DNA from: Pseudogymnoascus destructans
Taxonomy: Eukaryota; Ascomycota; Leotiomycetes; Thelebolales; Thelebolaceae
DNA: 64,000 bases
NCBI RefSeq assembly: GCF_001641265.1
Contig: NW_020167541.1
Location: 550,494-614,493 of the forward strand
Reading direction: 5' to 3'
A model generated the notes under the pieces. That model saw only the letters and a program-made list of their open reading frames with translations, made no database searches and was not told the origin of the DNA. The position numbers and the translations under genes are program-made. Of the stretch, positions 1-10,492 are shown piece by piece (the stretch's first letter is position 1; every line of letters starts with the position of its first letter).

Positions 1-831
1 ACTTCACCGTTGCAATCACTCATTGATGCAGACCATAGGGCTCGCAGCACCACCGTTAGAGACCCCAACCCCAAGTCTTCTCACAAACGAACCCAGTCAG
101 AATCTGTGGGCCGGAAGGCACCTCTCAACATGTCTGTTGGAGGCTCACGTATTCATCTAATGCCATCCGGTTGGAATCCAAAGGACGACAAAGGCCCGAA
201 ACCCAACAACGTCCAAACGGACTACTTCCGTCTCAAAGCCCGCGGAATCCACACGATGCCAAATGGGGCACCGCTTGCAAGCTCTGCAGCGTTGCTCATG
301 AGGCCTAGCCTGATCAATAGCGTGAGGCAGTCAATGTTGACAAATTCTGCGAGCAGTGTCAGCAGCGGTTTAGCCACGCCGGACAGGCAACTAAAACGTT
401 CCATCTCTAAACTTTCACTCTCTGCGCCGGCCAAGCGCTTCAGGACAGATCCGCTGCCGAAGCCGAGCCCCACCAACAAACAAGAGGCGGATGATATTAA
501 AGCAAATGCAAGGAGGATTATGAACGAGGACTCCTCGAAGAGGCGGAAGGAGGAGGACCGACGAAGGAGCTTGGAGAAGGAGAAAACAAGGGATGAGGAG
601 ATGGAAGAGCTCTTTAGACGGAGCAGGAAGCTGAAAGACGACATGACACAGGGCGAGGAATGGTTCAAGAAGTATAATGAGAGTTGGAGCAGAAGCGCGT
701 CTCGGAATTCAGAGTATGCGGCTACATCACGCGCGAAAACTGGTCCGACTGCCACTTCTGCGCCTCGGGGTTCAGGGCCTCCTAACAATAGAGGCCCTGC
801 TCGCCAGCCGGAGGTGATTGAACTGGACTAA
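1..831 (+). CDS. 3' end of a basic, coiled-coil fungal protein (5' truncated by window edge)
   Basis: The frame is open from base 1 to a TAA at 829-831, so the start codon lies upstream of the window and only the last ~276 residues are visible. The visible part is low-complexity and basic, rich in Ser, Arg and Pro. A highly charged stretch at roughly residues 155-215 (repeated K/R/E, for example EDRRRSLEKEKTRDEEMEELF) should form a coiled coil, and the tail is Gly/Pro-rich and ends in an acidic VIELD motif. The segment around GGSRIHLMPSGWNPKDDKG looks conserved-domain-like, but I do not recognise the family. No intron is needed in the visible part. It is the only host-like gene on the left edge; everything to its right up to 27 kb is repeat-derived. 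Coding status is well supported by length and composition; function is unknown. Confidence 0.7.
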   Translation, partial: TSPLQSLIDADHRARSTTVRDPNPKSSHKRTQSESVGRKAPLNMSVGGSRIHLMPSGWNPKDDKGPKPNNVQTDYFRLKARGIHTMPNGAPLASSAALLMRPSLINSVRQSMLTNSASSVSSGLATPDRQLKRSISKLSLSAPAKRFRTDPLPKPSPTNKQEADDIKANARRIMNEDSSKRRKEEDRRRSLEKEKTRDEEMEELFRRSRKLKDDMTQGEEWFKKYNESWSRSASRNSEYAATSRAKTGPTATSAPRGSGPPNNRGPARQPEVIELD

Positions 832-1067
832 GAATTAGGAGGAGGGTAGGCGTTGAGGATATAGTTGCTGGACGCATATTAAGGGCGTTTATTTGATTGA
901 GATACAACTCTTGTAACAAAGCAAGCAAGCATTTGATGGCGTTCGAATCGACCTATCTCAGATAGTCTGGGGGATTTTTTTTATACTACTATAGAACCAA
1001 GGAGGCCTTGGAAGGGCGTGTATATAGCCAAGATTGCAAGTGGGAAATATAAGTTGAACAACTACTT
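832..1067. other. 3' flank of the first gene
   Basis: AT-rich intergenic sequence with a T-run at 974-981. I see no gene. It presumably contains the polyadenylation region of the preceding gene. Confidence 0.4.
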
Positions 1068-1582
1068 TTAACAGAATAACTTGATAATAATTATGCTACG
1101 TATTTTCTTTATTTCTGCGACTTGTATATAATCGTCATGATCACTCCCACGCTCACTCCCACACTCACTCCCACGCTCACTCCCGCTTTCGCTCTCGCAC
1201 TCGCTCTTAGCAGCTTCTAGGTCCCGAATTGGGTCCCGATCCTCTAGAGGAATTGGGTTGCTAGCTCGAAGAAGAGCTTTTACCCTCTTTTTCCAGAGGC
1301 CAAACTGTTGAACCACCTCGGTGTATGCATCAAACCATGCCGTAAGCACTGGTTTTGTTGCACCGTCCATGCATACAGTTTCGATCCGTCGCCCAATAGC
1401 GACCTGTAGATGGGGATGTCGTTGTATGAATCGTGGTACCCAGTCGTGACCGAGGGAAAATCGTGGTTGGTCGCATCGTCAAAATTGAGTGACTGGTACG
1501 ACCAGAGTTCTTCAGCTATTTCCTTCAACAACCGATGCCCAAGAGAATAGTCGCTGATTGTTAGGTTTTTAATCCATCCCAC
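1068..1582 (-). pseudogene. Frameshifted remnant of an unrecognised gene, probably transposon-derived
   Basis: Two overlapping minus-strand frames (1280-1582 and 1068-1370) read as one protein broken by a frameshift near 1300-1370. The first part contains SDYSLGHRLLKEIAEELW; the second begins MDGATKPVLTAWFDAYTEVV and ends in a Ser/Glu/Gly/Arg repeat (SGSERGSECGSERGS) encoded by a short tandem repeat at about 1143-1200. The WFDAYTEVVQQFG segment vaguely resembles the stretch before the first catalytic Asp in pogo-like transposases, but no catalytic residue can be seen, so this is only a hint. No GT-AG intron repairs the frame. The surroundings are repeat-rich, consistent with a decayed mobile-element gene. 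Confidence 0.4.
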
Positions 1583-3630
1583 GCGTTACGCCACGACTTA
1601 CGTTACTCTTGAATAGAAGCTGATCTACTAATTGTAGAAAGTAGAAAGGAACTCCTTGGATTCTTTAGTAGGAGGTAATACCAACAGCTGGTCTTTAGCT
1701 AGAAGAACCCATTTGAAGTTTTGAGGCTTAGTTGTCTCCTGTAACATTCTCTATGCTTGGTAAGCTCCCTTAGCGTCAGACTCTAGATGGAACCTATATT
1801 TTGTAGTCTCATATCCATTAGGGTACCATGCTGCTGGACCTAGGAGATACACCTCATAGTTGTCGTCATTCTAAGAGAAAAAATTCCTCTAGACTGCCAA
1901 TTCTAACTTAGTAAAGTAAAGGTGTGGTAGGATACGATTATAGTAGATACTAGGTATGTTAGCAGATTACTATAAATATTACTATAGGATCATACCTCGT
2001 GCTTAGGCTAATAGCTAGTGGAAGCTTCTGTAAGAAGTCAGGGTCAGTGATAATCTTGTTGATGATCTTTAAGATAGAGCGATATGCCTTAGTCCACTTC
2101 TTGCGCTAGATCTAGAAGGCAAGGTTCTGCAATTTCCATGTGTATATTAGTATCAACTTGTAGAGGTATTAGAAGTTGCTTATAACTTTTAGGTATCTCC
2201 TGCTTGTTATTCAACCTTCTCCTAGATAGCACTCAGCTCCTTCATCCCAACACCATTAGCAGCATCATAATAGCGCCACATTGCCTCTTGTGCCACATCA
2301 TCCTCTTTAGCCTCAGTCTCCTAAGCCTTGTTGCTATCATCCTATATGGCATACATGCTACCGCTCTCGCTAATCCTAAGTTATTGTTACACAAGGCTTG
2401 CATGTGTGCCATCATAGGTGCTATTCCATGGTTACTATAATGATTACTATAGAGGACTTACTGTTTGAGAATGACCTCCTCCTTCTTTGCCTTAAGCTTC
2501 TTAATGGTGTAGGCAACAGCTATAGTATCGGCTCGCTTGGCGTTATCAACCTTTAACTCATTCTAAGTCCATGTTGTTCTGTCGTGTTTAGATACGCTTA
2601 GTGAACTCATTAGTGGATTTTTCATCTAGGGCCTTACACTTGCCAACCATGATGAGAACTAGTTACTATAGTTATTACTCTAAGAAGAGATAGAAAGGAC
2701 AGAGTAGACTTACTTTGATGAGTTTGACAGTTCTAGCTTGTATAGTGTAGTGGTATTTGAAGGTTAAAGAAGAAGAAGTAGTAGGTGGAAGAAGTGGCTA
2801 GTAGAAGAAGAAGTGGTAGGTAGAAGAAGAAGTAGTAGGTAAAAAACATCAATAGGTGCTGCCTATTTATTGTTGTTGTGGTAAAATTCACTTTAGGCGC
2901 CTATTACCATATATTTTAAAGATCAAAACTTCTCGCTTAAGTGAGAAGATAGGTGTTGTTTGTTAACAATAACCTTACCAAACAACTATTTCCTGATTTC
3001 AATACACCCTTAATATGTAATAGCTGTAGGTTGTTTAGTAAGTTCTTAGAACTTATAGTAATACTTACATTAACCTCTCTAGCTCCATGGCTTTAGATTC
3101 TGAAGCAGAATCAGAAGAGTATTGGCCTAGTTGCAATTCTAACACCCCTACTACCCTACTAAACTCTCCTCTACGCCATCGTAGTACTTGAAGGCGTGTT
3201 GCTAGAAGGCTCGAAGTAATCTAATTACTATAATGATTACTATAAAATCTTTACTGATTGAAAATAGCTGTTGCTCTCCATAAGATTCACTGTTACTAGA
3301 AGTCTACTAAGCTTGTGATCTCCTAGGCACCATTCTAATGCCTTGTCTAAGAGATTTGCTAGGATGTGAAGTTCAGTAGCCCTAGAAAACTACTTTTAGA
3401 CATCTGCACTTGCAGCTCTTTAAGAAGCTGTAGAGATGATGCTGGTTTAAGAATTTAAGAGTAAGTGCTCCTACTATTATAGTAATCATTATAGTAACCA
3501 TTTAGTGACCTAATTAGCTGCTATTCACGCTAAACGCATCACTATTCAACCAAAGGACATGCAACTTGTCTCAGCTATACGCCGCACCATGACTGGTTTT
3601 AGCTTCCTAGGTAATGTGAAATGAGGAATA
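1583..3630. repeat. AT-rich degenerate relic with recurrent TTACTATA motifs
   Basis: About 2 kb without a usable reading frame. Paired motifs of the form TTACTATA...TGATTACTATA recur near 1966, 2430, 2650, 3225 and 3475, several as near-palindromes. On the minus strand some of them sit where introns would lie in a decayed gene. A purine-rich GTAGAAGAAGAAG repeat lies at about 2770-2845. The motif looks like a C-to-T-mutated version of the CGTTACT motif that fills 57-64 kb, which suggests an old RIP-mutated copy of related DNA; this link is inference. Confidence 0.4.
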
Positions 3631-3890
3631 GAGGAGTGAAAGGGAGGAGTGAAAGGGAGGAGTGAAAGGGAGGAGTGAAAGGGAGGAGTGAAAGGGAGGA
3701 GTGAAAGGGAGGAGTGAAAGGGAGGAGTGAAAGGGAGGAGTGAAAGGGAGGAGTGAAAGGGAGGAGTGAAAGGGAGGAGTGAAAGGGAGGAGTGAAAGGG
3801 AGGAGTGAAAGGGAGGAGTGAAAGGGAGGAGTGAAAGGGAGGAGTGAAAAAGAGGAGTGAAAGGGAGGAGTGAAAGAGAGGAGTGAAAAA
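3631..3890. repeat. 13-bp minisatellite, 20 units
   Basis: Tandem array of GAGGAGTGAAAGG-type 13-mers; 260 bases is exactly 20 units. The central units are identical as read, while the last few differ (AAAGA or AAAAA in place of AAGGG). The array is purine-only apart from a single T per unit, so one strand is almost pure purine. There is no spacer/repeat alternation, so it is not a CRISPR array. Confidence 0.95.
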
Positions 3891-4038
3891 GGCTAATAGC
3901 CTGGATTTGTATAGTAGAACTTCAATCTAATTCTTCTACTACATTCAGAGTATATTTGTAAAGCTTTTATATCAAAATAAACATGTGACTAGTTTGCTAA
4001 GAAACTGTTAGGGGACCACACCAGTCTAGGTGGTTTGC

Positions 4039-4166
4039 CCTGGATTTCCAACCTAGACCATAGTCTAGGTTAGAAAACCTTTAGACCGCTGGTTTGGAAC
4101 CACCTGGATTTCCAACCTAGACCATAGTCTAGGTTAGAAAACCTTTAGACCGCTGGTTTGGAACCA
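4039..4166. repeat. 64-bp unit tandemly duplicated, containing a perfect hairpin
   Basis: Two essentially identical 64-base copies (4039-4102 and 4103-4166). Each contains the inverted repeat AACCTAGAC / GTCTAGGTT around a 4-base loop. A partial related sequence (CCAGTCTAGGTGGTTTG) lies just upstream. No coding frame. Confidence 0.85.
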
Positions 4167-4189
4167 CCGGTTCCTATGACGCACACTAG

Positions 4190-4347
4190 GCAAGCTGAAG
4201 CCGGGCCCAGCTTAGTTCGGAGGTGAGCTCCAAGCTGCTCCCACTCACGAGCTTTGGGCCTAGAAAGCCGAGCTTCAAGCCTAGAAGCTTGCACCCAAAG
4301 AAGCCTAGGTAGCCCGCTAGGCTAGAAACCAGGCTAATAACCAGCTT
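4190..4347. repeat. Dispersed GC-rich repeat, copy 1
   Basis: Sequence with repeated AGCTT/CTAGAAGC words and no gene. About 4258-4347 aligns by eye with 32318-32410 (shared strings GCCGAGCTTC, CTAGAAGCT, GTAGCCCGC, ACCAGG), so it is a low-copy dispersed repeat or short non-autonomous element. Confidence 0.5.
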
Positions 4348-4504
4348 AAAAGATGCTGCTGTAATTCAAGTTGTAACTTTGCTTTATGAATGCTAAATAT
4401 CCGTTGCAAGTCTCTTGCAATTGTCGTCTGTCTAATTACAAGTGTTGTTGGATTTAAATGGCTAACAAGCTGCTGGAAGGATAGACTCTTAGGTGTATGT
4501 AATG

Positions 4505-6382
4505 GTAGGTTATTCGAAAAAAGCTAGCACCCGCAGAATGCAATTACGAGATATATGACAAGGAACTGCTCACAATCATCAGATGTTTCGAAGCATGGAG
4601 ACCAGAACTCGAAGGGACAGATTTTCCAGTCCAAGTCTTGTCTGATCACAAAAGCTTGGAATACTTCATGTCCACCAAGAAGCTGACAAGAAGACAAGCT
4701 CGATGGGCTGAATTCCTCTCTCGATACAACTTCCAGATCATCTATAGGCCTGGGAAGCAAAATGGAAAAGCAGATGCTTTGACTTAAAGGCCTGGTGACA
4801 GACCAGAAGGCAATGATGAGGATGATCGACAAAAGCAACAGCTTCAGGTGTTGCTACCACCTTCGAGGCTACATCCAGACATTCAGAAACTCAAAGAACA
4901 AGGACAGACAGCTCAGCTAGCTCCAGTGGAAACTCATATCAGAGAAATGACAATTCTTGAGAAAATCCAAGAGTCTCAACTAGAAGACAAATTCTGCAAG
5001 GCTAATTGAACAAGCAAAGAGGTTGCATTGGCTTATTGCGGACTCAAAATGGGTGCCAGAAACCATTCAGGTGGACTTGTTGAGAGAAGTTCATGAACAA
5101 CCTTCTCTGGGAAAGATGCTGCGAGTCATGAAACAGCACTATTACTGGCCAAACATGGACAAAACAATAATTCGATATGTCAAAAACTGCCATATGTAAT
5201 GGTGGGTGCACTAGATGTGAGAATCTAGCCACCCAAGGAAGGGATGATTTTACTAAGACAACACACTGTCTTAGGAAAAAGAGCCAAAGGGTCGTAGCTT
5301 AGACGATTCCACAACTGAGCAATCAGGTGTATGATATAGTGGAGTGGTTTAGACAAGTTGTAACAAATGTTGAGTCTGAGAACTCAGGGATAAGTCAGAA
5401 GTTAGCACCTCACTGACTTTTCAGAAACAAGGAGTAACAAGATCAATGCTTGGAAGCTTGGAAAAGACGTAGAAGTATGTGATAGTCGATTTACTGTATT
5501 GTCTGCTTGCCCTTTCTTAAGGAAAGGGCAATCCTATTTTTATGCTAAAGGACTGTAGTTCTCTCATTTTCCAAGACTTTCCATGACTAACCAGGCTTGG
5601 TAACTGTAGTCAACGTAAGAGAATCCCATAGAACCATCTCCTAGGTTCCTAGCCTATAGGAAGTGAAAGGAGGTCCAAGGTCAGAGTACCCCTATAGACA
5701 AATTATGTCATGTAATGAATCATAGAGGTTGTAGAGATATGCTATGTGGTCATATCGGCCCAGTAACTAAGGAGCAATGACGTGTAATGAATCATAGAGG
5801 GTTGTAGCAATCGTTGAGTAGTATTGCTCTTGTTGTTGGTGTGACAAGCCAAAATATGTATAGTGACTTGTAGGTTTGAGGAGGAGATTTCTAAGTTTGC
5901 TCTTGAGTTTGATAGCAAACTGAGTGCAAGGAATGTCAGTATGACACCATAGTTGTCAAAGATCGAAACCATCTCGAGATGCCTACAATGGACTTCTACA
6001 ACCAATCCCTATTGACAGTCGACCATGGATAGATATATCAATGGATTTCGTGACAGGATTACTACTCTGTAAAGGGAACAATGCTATCCTGGTTGTTACA
6101 TGTAGGTGGACAAAAGTGTGTTTCGCTAGACAAGAAGGGACTACTGCAGAAGCTACAGCACAGCTCTTACTTCGACATGTATGGAAGCACCATGGTCTAC
6201 TGAACTCGATAATATCAGACAGAGGTTCTCAGTTTATTGCAGAAGTCTGGAGTTTGCTCTGCAAAATTTGGAAAATTTCGGCCAAACTTTCAACTGCCTT
6301 CCACCCAGAAACAGATGGACAGACTGAGCGATTCAATGCAGAGCTCGAACGTTACTTGTGAGCCCATGTGAACTATCTTCAA
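4505..6382 (+). pseudogene. Gypsy family C: RNase H-integrase half, degenerate
   Basis: Plus-strand frames encode the end of a Ty3/Gypsy polyprotein. The RNase H region reads YEIYDKELLTIIRCFEAW followed by VLSDHKSLEYFMSTKKLTRR at about 4540-4790, with in-frame stops. A linker and the start of the integrase zinc domain lie to about 5190, and the integrase core is at 6041-6361 (MDFVTGLL, ISDRGSQF, STAFHPETDGQTERFN). A solo LTR of family A (5195-5946) splits the integrase. The frame is lost at 6361, and 20 bases later an LTR of family B begins. Gag, protease and reverse transcriptase are absent here; the complementary half of a similar element lies on the minus strand at 21164-24375. Confidence 0.8.
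5195..5946 (-). mobile_element. Solo LTR, Gypsy family A, with CCATA target duplication
   Basis: 752 bases beginning TGTAATGGTGGGTGC and ending GTCAGTATGACA, matching the LTRs of the full-length element at 14018-20726 in the same orientation. It is flanked by CCATA at 5190-5194 and 5947-5951, a perfect 5-bp target duplication, so it inserted as a full element and then lost its interior by LTR-LTR recombination. It is shorter than the 926-bp LTRs, partly because it has one instead of three copies of the TAGACAAATTATGTCA unit. Confidence 0.9.
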
Positions 6383-6711
6383 TGTAAGGATGCATTCTCG
6401 TCTCTCACTCTAAGGAGCAGACTCTGAGTAGCTGCGGGTCACGTGTGATCATTTGGGCGGGCTAACTGAGTCGGATGGGTTTCGGGTACTTAAGGGAAAT
6501 GACTCACGAGGTTCCCACTGGTCACGTGTGATCATTTGGGTGGGCTAACCGAGTCGGATGGGTTTCGGGTACTTCAGGGAATTGACTCACGGGGTTCCCC
6601 CTTCATCTTTTTTGTATCCTTCGTAGTAGACCTATAGGATAGCATCCGTTTAGCCTCCGACTTGCACTCTCATATGCTATTACTGTGAGCTGGGTGCCCT
6701 GTGTCTTCACA
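6383..6711 (+). repeat. Family B left LTR with internal tandem duplication
   Basis: 329 bases, TG...CA. It contains two ~80-bp copies of the block starting GTCACGTGTGATCATTTGGG and ending near GGTTCCC. The right LTR has one copy of this block plus a short AACCGAGTCGG duplication, so the two LTRs differ mainly by repeat number. Confidence 0.85.
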
Positions 6712-6987
6712 TTATACAAAAAAGATCACGCCTGCCGGGGACGGCCATACTTAAATAATATCCCACACCGGAACGACTCAGGAGAACTACCGTTACACCA
6801 TCGACTGCGACTCAGTGACGTTTCGGAGGAGAGACCTGACGACTTCAAATAGCCGTGATTCCAGAGATCTCACAGACAGCCAGTGGATCAGGGTTTGATT
6901 CTTCAGAACAAGCTGGTATAGTCGCCGACGCGTTGGCGCCAAATAGGATACGAGATCCTTAAGAACCCCCTCATAGCACAGAGGAAA

Positions 6988-8314
6988 TTGTGGACAAGAG
7001 CGTTGATAGCTATGAGCTACCGGAAGTCAAGCTCTTTCGTATCGGTACCGATACACACCCGAGGCAATATGTCGAAAAAGCCGACATCAAACATACCCCA
7101 AGACAACGACGGTCAACTGCCCAGAATGACTACCAGACAAACCACCGCTGCAGCTACGACCGCTGGGCCATCCGAAGACATCCCGAGTTGAATGGACCAC
7201 CTCAAAGCACAGATACAGGAGGTCAAGGATCTACTAGTTATCCTGTCAGCATCCCAGACCAGAATCCCGTCCACACCGCCGGTGGACGCCCTCATACACA
7301 CGGTCGAAGCTACGGAGCAACGAACGCCTCGCACGCGAAACACCCCCCGAGACAGTTCAATTGCTGCCTCTTCGGAACACTCGTTCTCCATCGATTCCAG
7401 GGTCATCACGAATGCACACCGAGGACCCTCCGAATCGCTATAAGAAATCAACCATCTCTGAGAAAATCCTTCCTCTCAGCGATGGGGTAGAACATACCTT
7501 CCTACAATGGAGCGCTTCGATTCCGGACCGACTTGTTGTCAATGAGGACCACTACCTTACCGACGTCTCGAGAAGAGCGTTGATATGGGGAACTACGACC
7601 GGCCTGGCGAAGACCTACCTAGAGCCCCAATACCTGTCCGCTACGCATGGGTTCCGCAGTGCTGAGGAGATGATGGATCTACTAGGTTCATACTACCTCA
7701 CAGGCAACGAGACGGAACAGGCCAGGAACCTCTTCGATGACCTGCAAATGGGAGAGAAAGGGCATGCTGCCGAAACCTTCCCAGAGTTCAAGGCTCGTTT
7801 CCAAAGCTCAGCTATCACAGAACAAGTCTAGGAGTCGGAATGGTTTCGGTACATGTGGAACAAGTTGACTCCCCAATTCCGCAGCCGCGTCGCGATCATC
7901 AAAAACCAATGGAATGGGGAATACCAGACCATGGTACGAGAACTTACCGCCTTCAATCAGGAACGGCGCCGGAACAACGAATTGAATCTGCTACCCGCTC
8001 TCGCAAGGACGTCCACACGTACCACGGATATGGCAAAGTCATCAGCGTCGAAGCTGACTCGAGCCACATCCGCTCTGTTCACTCGAACCGCGTTCCTCCC
8101 CAAGCCAGCCATACCGGAACGCCTGAGAACCGCAGTCCCTGCGCCCTCAGGAAACTGTTTCAAGTGTGGCAAGCCCGGCCATTTCCAGGACAAATGCCCC
8201 CTTAACGCTACTATCAAGGAAATGGACCGTAACGACCCCGAGGCAGAAGAACAATGGGAAGAAGCTGTGGAACTTCAATCGGATGCATCCCTCGAGGAAA
8301 ACGACGAGGCCTAG
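6988..8314 (+). pseudogene. Family B gag (capsid/nucleocapsid), broken by stops
   Basis: Gag-like reading frames in pieces. An N-terminal part starts near 7069 (MSKKPTSN) and has in-frame stops at 7189 and 7441. A capsid-like part follows at 7442-7831 (VNEDHYLTDVSRRALIW, FPEFKARFQSSAI), interrupted by a TAG at 7829-7831. The last part to 8314 carries a CCHC zinc knuckle, CFKCGKPGHFQDKC, at about 8158-8199, then an acidic tail. The stops are TAG/TGA/TAA in otherwise continuous frames, the type expected from C-to-T mutation. Confidence 0.75.
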
Positions 8315-9087
8315 GAGAAGGCTCCTTCCTAGGTCTACACAAATGTGACCTGCGAGGACTAGACTTACGAGAACTCCTGGGAGGCACCCAGTTCTTAGTC
8401 GACACGACCCTGAGTATGAATGGACTCGGGGTGCAAACAAAGTCCCTAGCAGACACAGGAGCAAACGGCTACCTTGTCATTAACAAGCCTTTCGCAATAC
8501 GACTGTCAAAAGCGCTTCAGAGCCCTATACGGAAACTACCCTACTCTGTACCCATACGTGGATTTCAGCGCAAAATCCAAGGCCACGTATTGGAGTATAT
8601 TCGGTTACACTTAACAGTCGAAGGACGCCGAATATATAACTGCCCCTTTGTACTCCTGGACCTCGGAGCACAAGATGTGATAATTGGAAAGAAGCTTTTT
8701 AGCCGCTTCCAAATACTACTTGACTCTGCAAAGAGCCAGTTAGTATGGCCAAAGGAGTACCCGCCGACTCCTAGCTGGAACAAGGAGATCACCTTGCCCT
8801 ACCACTCACGTGAAACGTCCATTAAACATCCTGCATACCAGTCGGATGCGAATCGCCGAGATTTCGCAATCCACCGCGAAGACAGACGCCGCGCAGGCGG
8901 ACGCTCGATGGAAATGAAAGAGATAACTTCCGACTACGAAGAGATCGCCGATACGCCATCGAACCCACTACGAAACCAGGAGGTTTCTCCCCCACCGCAG
9001 AAAACCCTAGTACATAGGTTTACGCCCATGCATATATGCGAAATCAGTGCAAATGCTTTCCACCACGAGATGATGCGAAACGACTGA
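8315..9087 (+). pseudogene. Family B aspartic protease region
   Basis: The frame spanning 8254-9087 contains a retropepsin-type site at about 8443-8470: LADTGANGYLVI (DTG plus Ala), followed by the hydrophobic segment FVLLDLGAQDVIIGKKLF typical of Gypsy proteases. A TGA closes it at 9085-9087, before the RT frame resumes at about 9100. It is probably one polyprotein with gag and RT in the ancestor. Confidence 0.7.
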
Positions 9088-9099
9088 GTTTTTTCAGAC

Positions 9100-10492
9100 T
9101 AGCATCTACGAAATCGATCAGATCATTCATGAAAAGGAGTTGGTAGAGGACGAAGAAACGCTCCGCCTCATCCAGCAGAAGCTTCCGCATATGCACCGGA
9201 GGTACACATGTCTTTTCGAAGTTGGAATCGGATCGAATTCCCCCCCACCGCATATACGACCACAAGATACAGCTCGAAGCCCCTTTACCAAACGCTTTCT
9301 CCCCGTTATATCGACAGGGCACCGAAGAGCTTAAGGCTACCAAGCAATACCTGCTGGAAAACCTGGAAAAGGGATTCATCGTCAACAGCAACAGCCCCTT
9401 CGCGTCCCCTATCCTATTTGTAAAGAAAGCGGATGGCAAATTAAGATTTTGCATCGATTACCGGAAGTTAAATGGTCTCACCCGGAACGATCCCTACCCC
9501 ATCCCGCGTATCGACGAACTACTAGGACGGGTGTCAAAAGCAAAAATCTTCACGAAGCTAGATATCAGACAAGCCTTCCATCGTATACAAATGCACCCCG
9601 ACTCAGAAGAGTACAGGACCTTTCGGACTCGCTATGGATCCTATAAGTGCAAAGTGCTGCCATTTGGACTGACGAACGGTCCCGCAACCTATCAGCGGTA
9701 TATGAATGACGTCCTGATGCAATACTTAGATGACTTCTGTACCTGATGCAATACTTAGACGACTTCTGTACCGCATACTTAGACGACATCCTAATCTATT
9801 CAGAGGACCCTACGGAACACATAGAGCATGTGCATAAGGTCCTACAGCGTCTCCGAGAAGCTGGACTCCAAGCCGATTTGAACAAATGCGAGTTCAACGT
9901 CACCAGGACAAAATACTTGGGTTATGTTCTCACTACCTCCGGTGTCGAAGCGGACCCTGACAAAATCGAACCCCTTCGTAACTGGATCCGACCGACCACT
10001 GTTACGGGTGTGAAGTCCTACCTGGGATTCTGTGGCTTCTATAGACAATTCATTCGTAATTTTGGCAAAATAGCAAAGCCCCTCACCACCATCACTAGTC
10101 CCTCGGAGCCGTTCCGGTGGACAGACGAATGTGAGGATGCGTTCGAGGAATTGCGACGACAACTTTTAGCGGTACAGGCACTTCACCACTTCAACCCCGA
10201 ATTGCCTACGAAGCTGGAGACCGACTCCTCTGATGGAGTGGTAGCTGGTGTCCTGTCTCAAGAACACCCTGACAAGCGATGGTACCCTGTAAGCTTTTAC
10301 AGTCATGTCCTATCCGGACATGAGATCAATTGGGAGATCCACAACAAGGAACTATTCGCAATAGTAAAGGCCTTCAGAAAATGGAGGCCCGAGTTGGCTT
10401 CGGTGCGCCACTGAGTCGACGTGTACACTGACCACCGTTCGCTGGAATATTTCATGTCTACCAAGGTTCTCACCGTGAAGCAGGTTTGATAG
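9100..10492 (+). pseudogene. Family B reverse transcriptase and RNase H, frameshifted
   Basis: RT begins in the frame at 9222-9746 (FVKKADGKLRFCIDYRKLN, KLDIRQAFHRI, VLPFGLTNGPATYQRYMN). It is then shifted by a 29-bp tandem duplication at 9713-9770 just before the catalytic YLDDILIYS. The frame continues to 10414 with the thumb and RNase H start (FNPELPTKLETDSSDGVVAG, VSFYSHVLSGHEINWEIHNKELFAIVKA). A stop at 10412-10414 and TGA/TAG codons near 10487-10492 interrupt RNase H before the integrase frame. Confidence 0.85.

Noticed and set aside
222..788. Minus-strand ORF opposite the first gene
   Set aside because: Shadow of the plus-strand coding frame; hydrophobic/Ser-rich content mirrors the charged repeat.
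3631..3890. Possible CRISPR-like array
   Set aside because: Units are contiguous 13-mers without spacers, and the DNA is fungal; it is a minisatellite.
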